Part shown: positions 1 to 8,283 of the stretch, in pieces
Position numbering within the stretch: the first letter of the stretch is position 1
Layout of the letters: every line of letters starts with the position of its first letter
Origin: Bacillota bacterium
GTDB lineage: Bacteria > Bacillota > Clostridia > Christensenellales > Aristaeellaceae
Assembly (NCBI GenBank): GCA_023415145.1
Contig: JAEZLW010000062.1
Coordinates: 1 to 19,360, forward strand
Length of the DNA stretch: 19,360 bases
Reading direction: 5' to 3'
Notes under the pieces: generated by a model
The model's input: the letters and a program-made list of their open reading frames with translations, nothing else
The model's database searches: none
What the model was told of the DNA's origin: nothing
Program-made: the position numbers and the translations under genes

Positions 1-1212
1 GGAAGCTGCTTTGGCACCTGCACCCATGTGTGGAACTATGCTCAGACGGTGGCTTTCCTCTTTCCTGAATTGGAACGATCTGCCCGGCGGACGGAGCTTT
101 TGCTGGAGACGGATGACGAGGGCATGATGGCTTACCGCACCAATCAGGTGTTCGGGCTGCCCAAGTTTCAGCGTATGCCGGCTGCAGACGGTCAGATGGG
201 TGTCATCATCCGCTTGTACCGGGAATGGAAGTTAAGCGGCGACAACGCGTTTTTAAAGGAAGTTTGGGAAAAGGCTGCCAAGGCGCTGGACTTTGGCTTT
301 GCCTATTGGGATACCGACGGCGACCTGTTGTTTGACGCAAGCCAGCACAACACCTACGACATCGACTTTGTCGGCCCCAATGCACTCAGCGGCACCATGT
401 TCCTGGCCGCCTTGAAGGCCGGCTCCGAGATGGCCGCATTTGTTGGCGATGAGGCCCATCAAAAAAAATATAAGTCTGCATTTGTGAAAAGCGCTCGGAA
501 GATGGATATGCTCCTGTGGAATTCGGAGTACTACATCCAAAAGCTTACTGATGTGAATGAATACCGCCACCAGTATGGCGAAGGATGTTTGTCCGACCAG
601 CTGCTGGGCCAATTTCTGGCCTGCGTGGTTGGGCTTGGGTATGTTCTGCCCAAAGCCCGTATCCGAAAAGCATTGAAATCCATCTACAAGTACAACTTCC
701 GCACTTCCTTCAAAGATGTGGCGCACATCCAGCGGACGTATGCCCTGAACGACGAGCAGGGGCTTTTGCTCTGCTCCTGGCCAAGGGGCGGGCGGCCCAA
801 GCTTCCCTTTGTTTATTCAGACGAGGTCTGGGCCGGTGTGGAATACCAAGTGGCCGCCCACATGATCTACGAAGGGATGGTAAAGGAAGGCCTTACGCTC
901 GTAAAGGCAGTTCGGGAAAGGTACGACGGTTACAAGCGCAGCCCATGGAACGAGGTGGAATGCGGTTTCCATTACGTGCGCTCCATGGCCAGTTGGGCGG
1001 TATTGACGGCGCTGAGCGGTTTTAAAGCAGACCTTTCAAATGGCGTGATGGAATTTGACCCGAAGATCAATAGAGAAAATTTCAGTTGCTTTTTCAGCAC
1101 AGGCAAAGCCTGGGGCATCTACCGTCAGCACATGGATGATTCCGGAAAAGTCACAAACAGTGTGGAAACGCTTTATGGCAGCCAGGATGTTCATGTAAAA
1201 GCCGGGGGATAA
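1..1212 (+). CDS. GH116 (DUF608) glycosidase, C-terminal part (5' end outside window)
   Basis: This is the C-terminal 403 residues of a family GH116 retaining beta-glycosidase; the frame is open from base 1, so the gene begins before the window. The first residues, GSCFGTCTHVWNYAQ, are the family hallmark at the start of the (alpha/alpha)6 barrel, so no internal start is real. TYD at bases 352-360 carries the Asp equivalent to the acid/base of Thermoanaerobacterium GH116 (Asp593). NEVECGFHYVRSMASW (about 949-996) carries the Glu and Arg that bind the sugar (Glu777 and Arg786 there); their nine-residue spacing is conserved. The nucleophile Glu is expected just upstream of base 1 and cannot be checked. 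No signal peptide can be judged. The GH3 gene follows after 35 bases, probably in the same operon. Substrate is unknown; family members act on beta-glucosides or beta-xylosides. Confidence 0.9.
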   Translation, partial: GSCFGTCTHVWNYAQTVAFLFPELERSARRTELLLETDDEGMMAYRTNQVFGLPKFQRMPAADGQMGVIIRLYREWKLSGDNAFLKEVWEKAAKALDFGFAYWDTDGDLLFDASQHNTYDIDFVGPNALSGTMFLAALKAGSEMAAFVGDEAHQKKYKSAFVKSARKMDMLLWNSEYYIQKLTDVNEYRHQYGEGCLSDQLLGQFLACVVGLGYVLPKARIRKALKSIYKYNFRTSFKDVAHIQRTYALNDEQGLLLCSWPRGGRPKLPFVYSDEVWAGVEYQVAAHMIYEGMVKEGLTLVKAVRERYDGYKRSPWNEVECGFHYVRSMASWAVLTALSGFKADLSNGVMEFDPKINRENFSCFFSTGKAWGIYRQHMDDSGKVTNSVETLYGSQDVHVKAGG

Positions 1213-1247
1213 AGGGTAAGCCATTTTTAATGAGGAGGGGTGTTCCT

Positions 1248-3965
1248 ATGAAGACCGGGAACGAGCGGGTGGATAACCTCATTGCACAGATGACGCTGGA
1301 TGAAAAGCTGCTTCTGGTTCACGGGCAGATTCTTGACCCTTACCGCGCCAATCAGGCAGGCTTCCTGGCAGGCTGCCCGCGCCTTCACATCCCCCCGGTC
1401 TTCATTGCCGACGGCGAGTCGGGTATCAACACCTCCTGGGAGGCTACGGCACTGCCCGCCAAGGTGGGGTTGGCCGCCTCCTTCGACGTGGAAACGGCAA
1501 GGCAGTATGGCCGCGTTCTGGGGGAGGAGGCCAGGGAAAGCGGTATGCATGTGGTGCTGTCACCCCGGGTTAACATTGTGCGTGACTATGTCGCTCCCGT
1601 TGGCCGCAGCAACGGCGGCAACTACCAAACCCTGAGCGAAGACCCGCTGCTAAACGGTCTGATGGGTGCGGCGGAGGCGCAGGGCATACAGGAAAACAAC
1701 AATGCCATCGCCAATTTGAAGCAGATGTTCGGCTCCTCCAGCGGCACGGCCCAAGGCGCAGGCAACTGCATCATCGATGAACAGACGATGCACGAAATCT
1801 ACATGAAGCCCTTTGAATACGTAACACGGGCTGGCGTAGGCTCCAACATGACCAATTACAACCAGGTGAACGGCATCTGGACGTACCGCTATACCGATTT
1901 GACGCAAAAGCTCTGCCGCAACGCCTGGGGCTTTGAGGGCTTTACCATTGACGACTGGTACTGCCTATACGAGCCGGAAGCCATAAAAGGCGGCGTTACG
2001 CTGGAAATGCCGGGCGAGGACCAGTACGGCACGGGCAGCGAAAACAGCTGGTACGGCAAAAAGCTTAAGGATGCAATACTGGATCCCTGCAATCCTGTAA
2101 CGGAGGATGATCTGGACAAAGCGGTGGGGTATCTGCTATGCACGCTGGACCGGTTCCACATGCTGGATGAAAAGCGAATCCCGGGTCCTGTGAAGGATGC
2201 GGTCAAGTACCGCAGTGCGAAAATTGCCCGTCTCGTGGCGCAAAAAGCCGCCGTGCTTATGAAAAATGAAGACAATATCCTTCCGCTGGATATAAAGCGG
2301 GAGACCATTGCCGTCATCGGCCCCACAGGCAGGCAGCAGGCTATGCCCATCTTCAAGGAGGCGGCCAACGGCTTTGATAACAGGAAAATCGGCCCACTGG
2401 CTGCATTGCAGGCGCGTACAGACAAAAAAGTACTCTATGCCGTGGGTGATGACCTGGAGGGTTCACCAATTCCCATGGAGCACCTGAAAAGCCGGGATGG
2501 TGCAACGGGCTGCGTGAACCTGGATGTTTCCCTGATCCTTTATGATACCCTTGGCAATGGTGCGGTAAAGGAGCCAATGGAAGTGGCGCAGACCATGGGA
2601 ACGGTGAGGTCGGTCTGCTTCACCGGCAGGGATGCGCTTCCCCCACCTGTCGTCGGCCAACTGGATGGCAGCGGCTGCAAATACCTGCCTGCGCCTTTTT
2701 ATATGATGACGGGCAAAATCTGCCCGCCGGAAACGGGACACTACCGCATCAGCCTGCAAAGCAGCATCCCTACCGTGGAGGAGTTTGAAAAGAATCAAAT
2801 CACTTCCACCGACATGCAAATTTCCACCAGCGGCAACCTGTACTTGCGTGTGAAGGATGGCGGGCTGTACGAGCGGCTGGCCATCGGTACCAGGGTGGGC
2901 ATGAACGGCGGTGCTGTTCCCAACAGTGAGGTTGTGCCTTGCCTGGACGGGTTCAACAATGCGGGCGGCGAGGTATACTTGGAAAAGGGCAAGGAGTACG
3001 ATTTCATCGCCACCACCAGGAGCATATACAGGCAGCCTGTGCAGTTTCGCCTGTGCTGGGTAACACCCGCCATGCGGGAGTCAAACGAACGGGAGGCGGT
3101 TTCAACTGCCGAAAAAGCCGATAAGGTGCTTTACTTTGCCTGGCACCACAGCCCCAATGAAACGCTGCTGCTTCATGAAAATCAAAACGGACTCATTGAA
3201 AAGGTGTGTGCGGCCAACCGGAACACGATCGTGGTTTTGAACACAGGAGACCCGGTTGCCATGCCTTGGCACAACAAGGTAAAAGGTATATTGCAGATGT
3301 GGTTCTCCGGTCAGGAAGGCGCACAGGCCACGGCGGATGTATTGACGGGCGTGTATAACCCTGCAGGCCGCCTGCCCGTGACCTTTCCCAAGCGCATCGA
3401 AGACTACGCGGTGCATGACCCAAATCATCCCGAACGCCAGGCGATGGCGGGACGCGGCTACCGGAAGGATCACGTGGCGGAAAACGTGGCTCATTTTACC
3501 GAGGGCATTTTGATAGGATACCGCCATTTTGACAAGCACGGAATCGAACCATTGTTTCCCTTTGGCTTTGGATTAAGCTACACAACTTTTGCCTATGATT
3601 CCTTGAATGTTTCCAAGGCGGAAAACGGAGGTCTCCGTGTAAGCGTGACGATACAGAACTCAGGTAAGGTTTTTGGCGAGGAAGTGGTGCAGTGCTATCT
3701 TGCACCGCCCATGAACACGCCTGAAGGTGTTCAGTTTGCCAATAAAGCGTTGGCAGCTTTTGCACGTGTGGCATTGGATGCAGGAGAGAGACGCACGGTG
3801 GAATTGGCCATCGATTCGCAAAGCCTGTGTTACTGGAAAGTCATTGAAGAAAACGGAAAGCTTGACAAAGGAGAAGGATGGCAGCGGCTTTCTGGCGAAT
3901 GGTTGCTCCAGGCAGGCCCCTCCTCCCGTCAATTGCCGCTGAAAAAGACTGTGGAGATTGGATAA
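1248..3965 (+). CDS. GH3 family glycosidase with PA14-like insert, unusual active-site motifs
   Basis: A 905-residue cytosolic GH3 protein without signal peptide. GAGGAGG at 1232-1238, nine bases upstream, selects the ATG at 1248 over an in-frame ATG at 1230 that overlaps this site. Order: GH3 N domain (about 1-330; ADGESG at 54-59, nucleophile Asp236 in GFTIDDW), start of the GH3 C domain (MKNEDNILPL, about 338-347), a PA14-like beta-rich insert (about 415-610), rest of the C domain (VVLNTGDPVAMPW, WFSGQEGAQATADVLTG), and a fibronectin-III-like C-terminal domain (about 785-900). Oddities: the usual Lys-His pair is Lys158-Gln159, the GRNFE arginine region reads GGNYQTLSEDP, and the EGxDR segment holding the usual acid/base Glu is replaced by HHSPNE (633-638). 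The family assignment is firm. The specificity is open and may not be beta-glucoside hydrolysis. It sits between a GH116 gene and a ROK kinase. Confidence 0.92.
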   Translation: MKTGNERVDNLIAQMTLDEKLLLVHGQILDPYRANQAGFLAGCPRLHIPPVFIADGESGINTSWEATALPAKVGLAASFDVETARQYGRVLGEEARESGMHVVLSPRVNIVRDYVAPVGRSNGGNYQTLSEDPLLNGLMGAAEAQGIQENNNAIANLKQMFGSSSGTAQGAGNCIIDEQTMHEIYMKPFEYVTRAGVGSNMTNYNQVNGIWTYRYTDLTQKLCRNAWGFEGFTIDDWYCLYEPEAIKGGVTLEMPGEDQYGTGSENSWYGKKLKDAILDPCNPVTEDDLDKAVGYLLCTLDRFHMLDEKRIPGPVKDAVKYRSAKIARLVAQKAAVLMKNEDNILPLDIKRETIAVIGPTGRQQAMPIFKEAANGFDNRKIGPLAALQARTDKKVLYAVGDDLEGSPIPMEHLKSRDGATGCVNLDVSLILYDTLGNGAVKEPMEVAQTMGTVRSVCFTGRDALPPPVVGQLDGSGCKYLPAPFYMMTGKICPPETGHYRISLQSSIPTVEEFEKNQITSTDMQISTSGNLYLRVKDGGLYERLAIGTRVGMNGGAVPNSEVVPCLDGFNNAGGEVYLEKGKEYDFIATTRSIYRQPVQFRLCWVTPAMRESNEREAVSTAEKADKVLYFAWHHSPNETLLLHENQNGLIEKVCAANRNTIVVLNTGDPVAMPWHNKVKGILQMWFSGQEGAQATADVLTGVYNPAGRLPVTFPKRIEDYAVHDPNHPERQAMAGRGYRKDHVAENVAHFTEGILIGYRHFDKHGIEPLFPFGFGLSYTTFAYDSLNVSKAENGGLRVSVTIQNSGKVFGEEVVQCYLAPPMNTPEGVQFANKALAAFARVALDAGERRTVELAIDSQSLCYWKVIEENGKLDKGEGWQRLSGEWLLQAGPSSRQLPLKKTVEIG

Positions 3966-3977
3966 GAGGTGGCCTTC

Positions 3978-4898
3978 ATGGGTGTTCGCATAGGCATCGA
4001 CATTGGCGGTACAAAAGTCAACATGGGTGTGTTTACAGAGGAGGGCCGGCTACTGGCAAAGCATAAGTTATCCGTTCCGTCCGGAGTTGAGTACGAAGCC
4101 TTGATGGCGCTGGCGGCCAAGGGAAGCACTGAGCTTCTGACACGGGCCGGTCTGGAAATAAAGGACGTATGCTTCATGGGTATGGGTGTGCCGGGCTCCG
4201 TTGACCGGGAGCAAAGCGTTGTGCTGCATGCCCCCAATTTGCATTTTGTGAATGCGCCTTGCGCCGACCTGATGGAAGCTTACTTCGGACTTCGGCCAAG
4301 GCTCGTACAGGACAGCCGCGCAGCGGCATGGGGGGAAGCGTTCCTGGGCGAAGGGCGGGGCAGTGAGCTGCTGGTTTGCATCACCTTGGGCACAGGCATC
4401 GGCTGCGGAATCGTATACAAGGGATCCATCCTGCATGGTGCCTTGGGTACGGCAGGGGAGGTGGGGCATATCCCTGTTGTGCCAAACGGGCGAAGTTGTG
4501 CCTGCGGACGTTACGGCTGTATGGAAACATACGCCTCGGGAACGGGTATTGCCCGTAGTGCGGCAGAACACCCATCCTACAAAGGCATGCAACTAACCAG
4601 CGAACAGGTTTTTGAACTGGCGCACAAGGGTGATGCTGCGGCCTGTGAAATCATAAAAGGCGCGGTTGGCGCGCTGGGGCAGGCGTTAACGGCTGTCATC
4701 AACACACTCTCCCCCGATGCTCTGGTGTTCAGCGGTGGCATGTGCAACCAAAAGGAGCTGTTTATAGACCCCCTGGTAACCTGCCTGCGTTCCAGCGGCT
4801 ATAGCCTGTCAGTGGGCAAAGGTTTGAAAATTGGCGTATCCATCTTGGGAAGCGATGCTCCCATGATTGGCGCGGCGATGCTTGATAAAGCGATGTGA
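3978..4898 (+). CDS. ROK-family sugar kinase (candidate allokinase/glucokinase)
   Basis: A 306-residue ROK kinase that phosphorylates a free hexose at C6 with ATP in the cytosol. The N-terminal phosphate loop GIDIGGTK is at 6-13. The catalytic base is Asp112 in QDSRAAAWGE, where most relatives have NDAN/NDAR. The ATP loop is LGTGIGCG (137-144). The ROK zinc site is complete: His164 in GEVGHIPV and Cys174, Cys176, Cys181 in CACGRYGC. I chose the ATG at 3978, with GAGG at 3966-3969 about eight bases before it; a GTG at 3969 lies inside that site. The gene begins 12 bases after the GH3 stop. With AlsE-like and RpiB-like enzymes directly downstream, D-allose is a reasonable substrate (AlsK role), but glucose, fructose or ManNAc kinases share the same motifs, so no symbol is given. 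Confidence 0.88.
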   Translation: MGVRIGIDIGGTKVNMGVFTEEGRLLAKHKLSVPSGVEYEALMALAAKGSTELLTRAGLEIKDVCFMGMGVPGSVDREQSVVLHAPNLHFVNAPCADLMEAYFGLRPRLVQDSRAAAWGEAFLGEGRGSELLVCITLGTGIGCGIVYKGSILHGALGTAGEVGHIPVVPNGRSCACGRYGCMETYASGTGIARSAAEHPSYKGMQLTSEQVFELAHKGDAAACEIIKGAVGALGQALTAVINTLSPDALVFSGGMCNQKELFIDPLVTCLRSSGYSLSVGKGLKIGVSILGSDAPMIGAAMLDKAM

Positions 4899-4905
4899 GG
4901 TATGT

Positions 4906-5577
4906 ATGCATTCGAAAATATCTGCTTCCATTATGTGTGCTGATCTTTTGAACTTGCAGCGAGACCTGCAATTGCTCAAGGATCAGGGTGTAGATTATTT
5001 GCATTGCGATGTAATGGATGGGCATTTCGTGCCCAATATCATGCTCGGAACAGAGATGGTTCGCGTTGTGAAAGAGCTCAATATCTTGCCGCTGGACATT
5101 CATTTGATGGTTGAGCATCCGGAAAATATGATCCCATGGTTTTCAATGGGGAAGGATGATATTGTGTCTTTGCAATTTGAATCCACGCCCCATGTACAGC
5201 GCGCGCTGACAATGATCCGGGAAAGAGGCGCATCCCCGGCGTTGGCCATCAATCCGGCCACACCGCTGGAATGCATACGTGAGGTAATGCCGGACATTGA
5301 TATGCTGCTTGTGATGACGGTCAACCCAGGGTATGCGGGGCAAAAGCTGATCGAGCATACACTGGATAAGCTCAGCCGGGCGCGCTGCATGCTTGACGAG
5401 GCCGGTTTCACGCACATCCCCATTGAGGTGGATGGAAATTGCAGCCTGGCCAACATACCGCGCATGAAAAAAAGCGGAGCATCCATATTTGTGGCCGGTT
5501 CCAGCAGTGTGTTCGATCCAAAGCTGGGGATTGTACAGGGCGTCAAGGCCGTACGCGCATGCCTGAATGAAGACTGA
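4906..5577 (+). CDS. alsE: Hexulose/pentulose-phosphate 3-epimerase, AlsE-type
   Basis: A 223-residue TIM barrel of the ribulose-phosphate 3-epimerase family. Metal and catalytic residues are visible: His33 and Asp35 in HCDVMDGHFVPN, His66 in LDIHLMVEHP and Asp176 in IEVDGNC. Three details favour allulose-6-phosphate 3-epimerase (AlsE) over Rpe: SIMCADLL near the N-terminus (E. coli AlsE has SLMCMDLL), VMTVNPGYAGQ (AlsE VMTVDPGFAGQ, Rpe usually NPGFGGQ), and IEVDGNCS where Rpe has VDGGI (AlsE VDGSC). The AlsE reaction converts allulose-6-P to fructose-6-P. The start is the ATG at 4906, five bases after TGAGG, which overlaps the stop of the ROK gene; an upstream extension would run into that gene. 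The AlsE comparison is from memory of the E. coli protein, so a pentulose-phosphate substrate remains possible. Confidence 0.8.
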   Translation: MHSKISASIMCADLLNLQRDLQLLKDQGVDYLHCDVMDGHFVPNIMLGTEMVRVVKELNILPLDIHLMVEHPENMIPWFSMGKDDIVSLQFESTPHVQRALTMIRERGASPALAINPATPLECIREVMPDIDMLLVMTVNPGYAGQKLIEHTLDKLSRARCMLDEAGFTHIPIEVDGNCSLANIPRMKKSGASIFVAGSSSVFDPKLGIVQGVKAVRACLNED

Positions 5578-5626
5578 AATGGTATCAGCGGTTTCAACAG
5601 TATTTGCGCAAGAAAGAGGCGATCAG

Positions 5627-6076
5627 ATGATTGCATTGGTCTGCGACCATGTTGCCATCGGCTTGAAGGATGAGATAAAAGTCCTTCTTGACGAATTGGG
5701 GCTTGCATACAAAGACTTCGGAACCAACAGCACAGACCGCACCGATTATCCCATCTATGCGGCCAGGGCGGGAAGGGCTGTTGCCAGCGGCGAGTGCGAT
5801 AAGGGTATCATTTGCTGCGGTACAGGCATCGGCATCTCCATCGCAGCGAACAAAATCAGGGGCATCCGCTGTGCAGCGTGCTCCGACTGTTATTCTGCAA
5901 AGCTCAGCCGCCAGCACAACAATACCAATATGCTCTCTTTGGGAGCCCGGGTGGTAGGCGTTGATCTGGCGAAAATGATTATCAAGGAATGGCTGATTGC
6001 CGAATATGAGGACGGACGGCATCAGCGCAGGCTGGATCAAATTGCGATACTCGAGGAGCAGGGCAATCTTGAATGA
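5627..6076 (+). CDS. rpiB: RpiB/AlsB-type sugar-phosphate isomerase
   Basis: A 149-residue RpiB/LacAB-family isomerase, full length for the family. Expected active-site residues are present with a constant two-residue offset from E. coli RpiB: catalytic Cys64 in IICCGTGIGISIAANK, His97 in SRQHNNTNML, and phosphate-binding Arg131 and Arg135 near the C-terminus. DH at 7-8 and SLGARVVG (104-111) are also typical. It interconverts ribose-5-P and ribulose-5-P, and family members also convert allose-6-P to allulose-6-P, which is the step needed between the neighbouring ROK kinase and AlsE-like epimerase. The ATG at 5627 follows GAGG at 5616-5619. An upstream in-frame extension to 5567 overlaps the epimerase gene and does not match the family's N-terminus. 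The gap after the epimerase stop is 49 bases. Confidence 0.87.
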   Translation: MIALVCDHVAIGLKDEIKVLLDELGLAYKDFGTNSTDRTDYPIYAARAGRAVASGECDKGIICCGTGIGISIAANKIRGIRCAACSDCYSAKLSRQHNNTNMLSLGARVVGVDLAKMIIKEWLIAEYEDGRHQRRLDQIAILEEQGNLE

Positions 6077-7077
6077 CGGAACAGGGAAAGAGTGAGCAGA
6101 AATCTATGCAAGCGGCAAGGAAAAAACGTATCCTGGTGATAGGAAGCATCAACATGGATTTGGTGCTGAATGTTTCATCTGTTCCGGTTGCGGGGGAAAG
6201 CTGCCTTGCGGATCATTATTGGTTTTCTCCGGGCGGGAAAGGTGCAAATCAAGCTGCAGCTGCTGCACAGCTTGGTGCCGATGTTACTTTTGTAGGGAAA
6301 ATTGGCAAAGATGCAAACGGTGTTCAGCTTTTAAATACTCAAAAAGCTTTTGGGGTGGATACATCATACATAAAAACGGATGAAAACGCTTCTACCGGGC
6401 TGGCCGTTGTAATGGTGGAGGCGGATGGGAAAAACCGCATTCTGATAGTCCCGGGAAGCAATATGCTTTTAATGCCGGAAGATGTTGTACCGGTTATTGA
6501 TGAAGGAAGCTATGACGCAATGATTGTTCAACTGGAGATTCCTCATCAAACGGTCATTGCCGCCTGCTGGGCTGCAATGAACAAGGGAATGCCTGTTGTA
6601 GTGGATGCGGGGCCTGCGCAAAGCTTCCCTCTGAATGAAATTGAGGGGGTGACTGTTCTTAGCCCCAATGAAACCGAAACAATGGCTCTTTGCGGCATCT
6701 ATCCTGATACAGAAGAAAATGCAATGAACGCGGCCAGGCTGCTGCTTCAAAAAACAAAAGCGAACTATATTGTCATAAAGCGCGGTGATAAAGGCGCTTT
6801 TGTATACGGAAAAGACATTGAGCAAAATATTGCGGCACTTCGCGTACAAGCTGTTGACACAACTGCGGCGGGTGATGCATTCACTGCCGCACTGACAGTC
6901 AGGTTAATAGAACACAATAGCATAGAGGAAGCAGTAATATTTGCCAACTACGTTGGTGCCTTGACTGTAACCAAGGCAGGAGCACAGTCATCCCTGCCTA
7001 CAGGAATGGAAGTTGAGAAGTTTCTCAAAGACAAATCAGCGATGACAGGTATGGATACAACACCCACACTAGGATGA
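6073..7077 (+). CDS. rbsK: PfkB-family sugar kinase, ribokinase-like
   Basis: A 334-residue carbohydrate kinase of the ribokinase/PfkB family. Ribokinase signatures are clear: GSINMDLVLNVSSVP near the N-terminus (24-38), the first PfkB motif with GGKGANQ (54-60), STGLAVVMVEADGKN around 107-121, SPNETE (197-202), and the second PfkB motif DTTAAGDAF (262-270) with catalytic Asp268. It likely phosphorylates ribose or a related sugar at C5 or C6. The start ATGA overlaps the stop of rpiB by four bases, a sign of translational coupling; about 18 residues precede the conserved core, and ATG 6106 is an alternative start. The DNA is visibly more AT-rich, with more A/T-ending codons, than the GH3 and ROK genes. 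It is the last gene of this operon and converges on the AraC gene 124 bases away. Confidence 0.85.
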   Translation: MTEQGKSEQKSMQAARKKRILVIGSINMDLVLNVSSVPVAGESCLADHYWFSPGGKGANQAAAAAQLGADVTFVGKIGKDANGVQLLNTQKAFGVDTSYIKTDENASTGLAVVMVEADGKNRILIVPGSNMLLMPEDVVPVIDEGSYDAMIVQLEIPHQTVIAACWAAMNKGMPVVVDAGPAQSFPLNEIEGVTVLSPNETETMALCGIYPDTEENAMNAARLLLQKTKANYIVIKRGDKGAFVYGKDIEQNIAALRVQAVDTTAAGDAFTAALTVRLIEHNSIEEAVIFANYVGALTVTKAGAQSSLPTGMEVEKFLKDKSAMTGMDTTPTLG

Positions 7078-7201
7078 GTTTGGAATTTCTTGCATCGACA
7101 AGCGCTGAAAGGAATGCTTGAGGCCGATATGGCCGTACACCTGTGGAACCCACACGATTTTAGTGAGTGGCATCTGTTTCTATCAGGAACCATATCACAG
7201 G
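7078..7201. other. Convergent gap between kinase and AraC genes
   Basis: This 124-base gap separates two converging genes. It contains only short dyads: GGCC arms at 7122-7134 and a five-base stem TGTGG/CCACA at 7142-7154 followed by CGATTTTA. The second could be a weak terminator for the + strand operon, but the stem is too short to claim it. No gene is seen. Confidence 0.4.
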
Positions 7202-8074
7202 TTACGCAAAAGTCCTGCACCTTTTGTTCTTGCGATACTCACTGGGGGATTGCCCTGTTTGCTGTTTGAATACCCTGTTGAAGGTTTGCACGCTCAAAAA
7301 ACCTGTCTGTTCCACGATCTCGGTGATATTGTAATCGGTGTAGATAAGCAGACGCTGAGCGTTATTCACCCGCATTGCATTAAGGTATTCCACAAAGGTG
7401 ATGCCAGCATTTTTTTTGATGTATTTCGAGCAATAGCTTTCCGTTAGACCCAAATGGTCAGCAAGCATCTTTAGAGTAAGCTTTCCATAACAATTATCCT
7501 GCATAAATTCCAGCGCCGCTTCCATATAGCGCAAGTTATCAAAGGAAACGGGCAGTAACTCTTTCACGGTTTCGGGATTGGCCAGTAGATACGCCGTCAT
7601 CTCCACCAGTTTTCCATAATAGAAGTATTCCTTATATTTATTCAGTGTGCACTGAAGCATGCTCATTACCAGATCTTCCATAACCTTATCAGAGCGGGTT
7701 TTGAAGACCTGGCCATATAGCTGCTGATATGCATCCTTCTGGGCTGACTTAAAAAAGGAGGGCAGAAGCCATTCCTTCATGAACTTTATTTTTATGATAT
7801 CAGCCTGGTGCCTTTTTGGCAGGTACTGATGCAATACGCTGCCCCGAATACATAAAAGCTCGCCGGCGGTTACGGAAAATACATGATCCTCTACCATGAT
7901 CTCAACTTGCCCCGATAGCACAAAGGCCATTTCGATTTCCTTGTGCAAGTGCTTGTCGGAGACATACACATCATCAACCAAGGCGCATTGAGGCTGACCC
8001 ACAAAAAGATGAAACAATTCCATCGATGCTTTTTTGCGGATTATTGCTCCTGTTGCAGACATATCCGAATTCAT
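7202..8074 (-). CDS. AraC-family transcriptional regulator with cupin sensor
   Basis: A 290-residue regulator. Residues about 20-105 form a cupin-like ligand-binding domain (HLHKEIEMAFVLSGQ, FSVTAGELLCIRGSVLHQY). Residues about 185-287 form the AraC double helix-turn-helix: LTLKMLADHLGLTESYCSKYIKKN is the first HTH, followed by TFVEYLNAMRVNNAQRLL, and NITEIVEQTGFLSVQTFNRVFKQQTGQSPSEYR is the second with the family signature. The ATG at 8074 is preceded by an AAGGGA-type ribosome site about six bases upstream. It is divergent from the long RraA-transporter operon, so it most likely activates that operon in response to its substrate; control of the upstream glycosidase operon is also possible. 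Its own promoter is a perfect consensus (8122-8150). The gene is AT-richer than most of its neighbours. Confidence 0.9.
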   Translation of the reverse strand: MNSDMSATGAIIRKKASMELFHLFVGQPQCALVDDVYVSDKHLHKEIEMAFVLSGQVEIMVEDHVFSVTAGELLCIRGSVLHQYLPKRHQADIIKIKFMKEWLLPSFFKSAQKDAYQQLYGQVFKTRSDKVMEDLVMSMLQCTLNKYKEYFYYGKLVEMTAYLLANPETVKELLPVSFDNLRYMEAALEFMQDNCYGKLTLKMLADHLGLTESYCSKYIKKNAGITFVEYLNAMRVNNAQRLLIYTDYNITEIVEQTGFLSVQTFNRVFKQQTGQSPSEYRKNKRCRTFA

Positions 8075-8121
8075 AGAATATCCCTTCCCTTAGAATTCTG
8101 TTGTCTTTTATCAGTTGTTTC

Positions 8122-8150
8122 ATTATAACTGCATCGAACTGGTGTGTCAA
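8122..8150 (-). promoter_or_regulatory. Consensus sigma-A promoter for the AraC gene
   Basis: On the minus strand TTGACA (8145-8150) and TATAAT (8122-8127) are separated by exactly 17 bases. Both hexamers match the vegetative consensus perfectly. The AraC start codon lies about 50 bases downstream, giving a short leader. Confidence 0.8.
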
Positions 8151-8283
8151 CTTTACGGATACGGTAGTCTTTCCATAACTGTAACATGCATAAGCCGATT
8201 AAATATTGATAAACCCATTGCTTAACGGGATAGTCACCTTGGTAATTCGAGTAAAATGGAAAAATAGCAGTAAATGCTTGGGT

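Noticed and set aside
1230..1247. Earlier ATG for the GH3 gene
   Set aside because: It overlaps the GAGGAGG ribosome site that serves the ATG at 1248.
7142..7162. Intrinsic terminator for the kinase gene
   Set aside because: The stem has only five pairs and the following tract is CGATTTTA; too weak to call.
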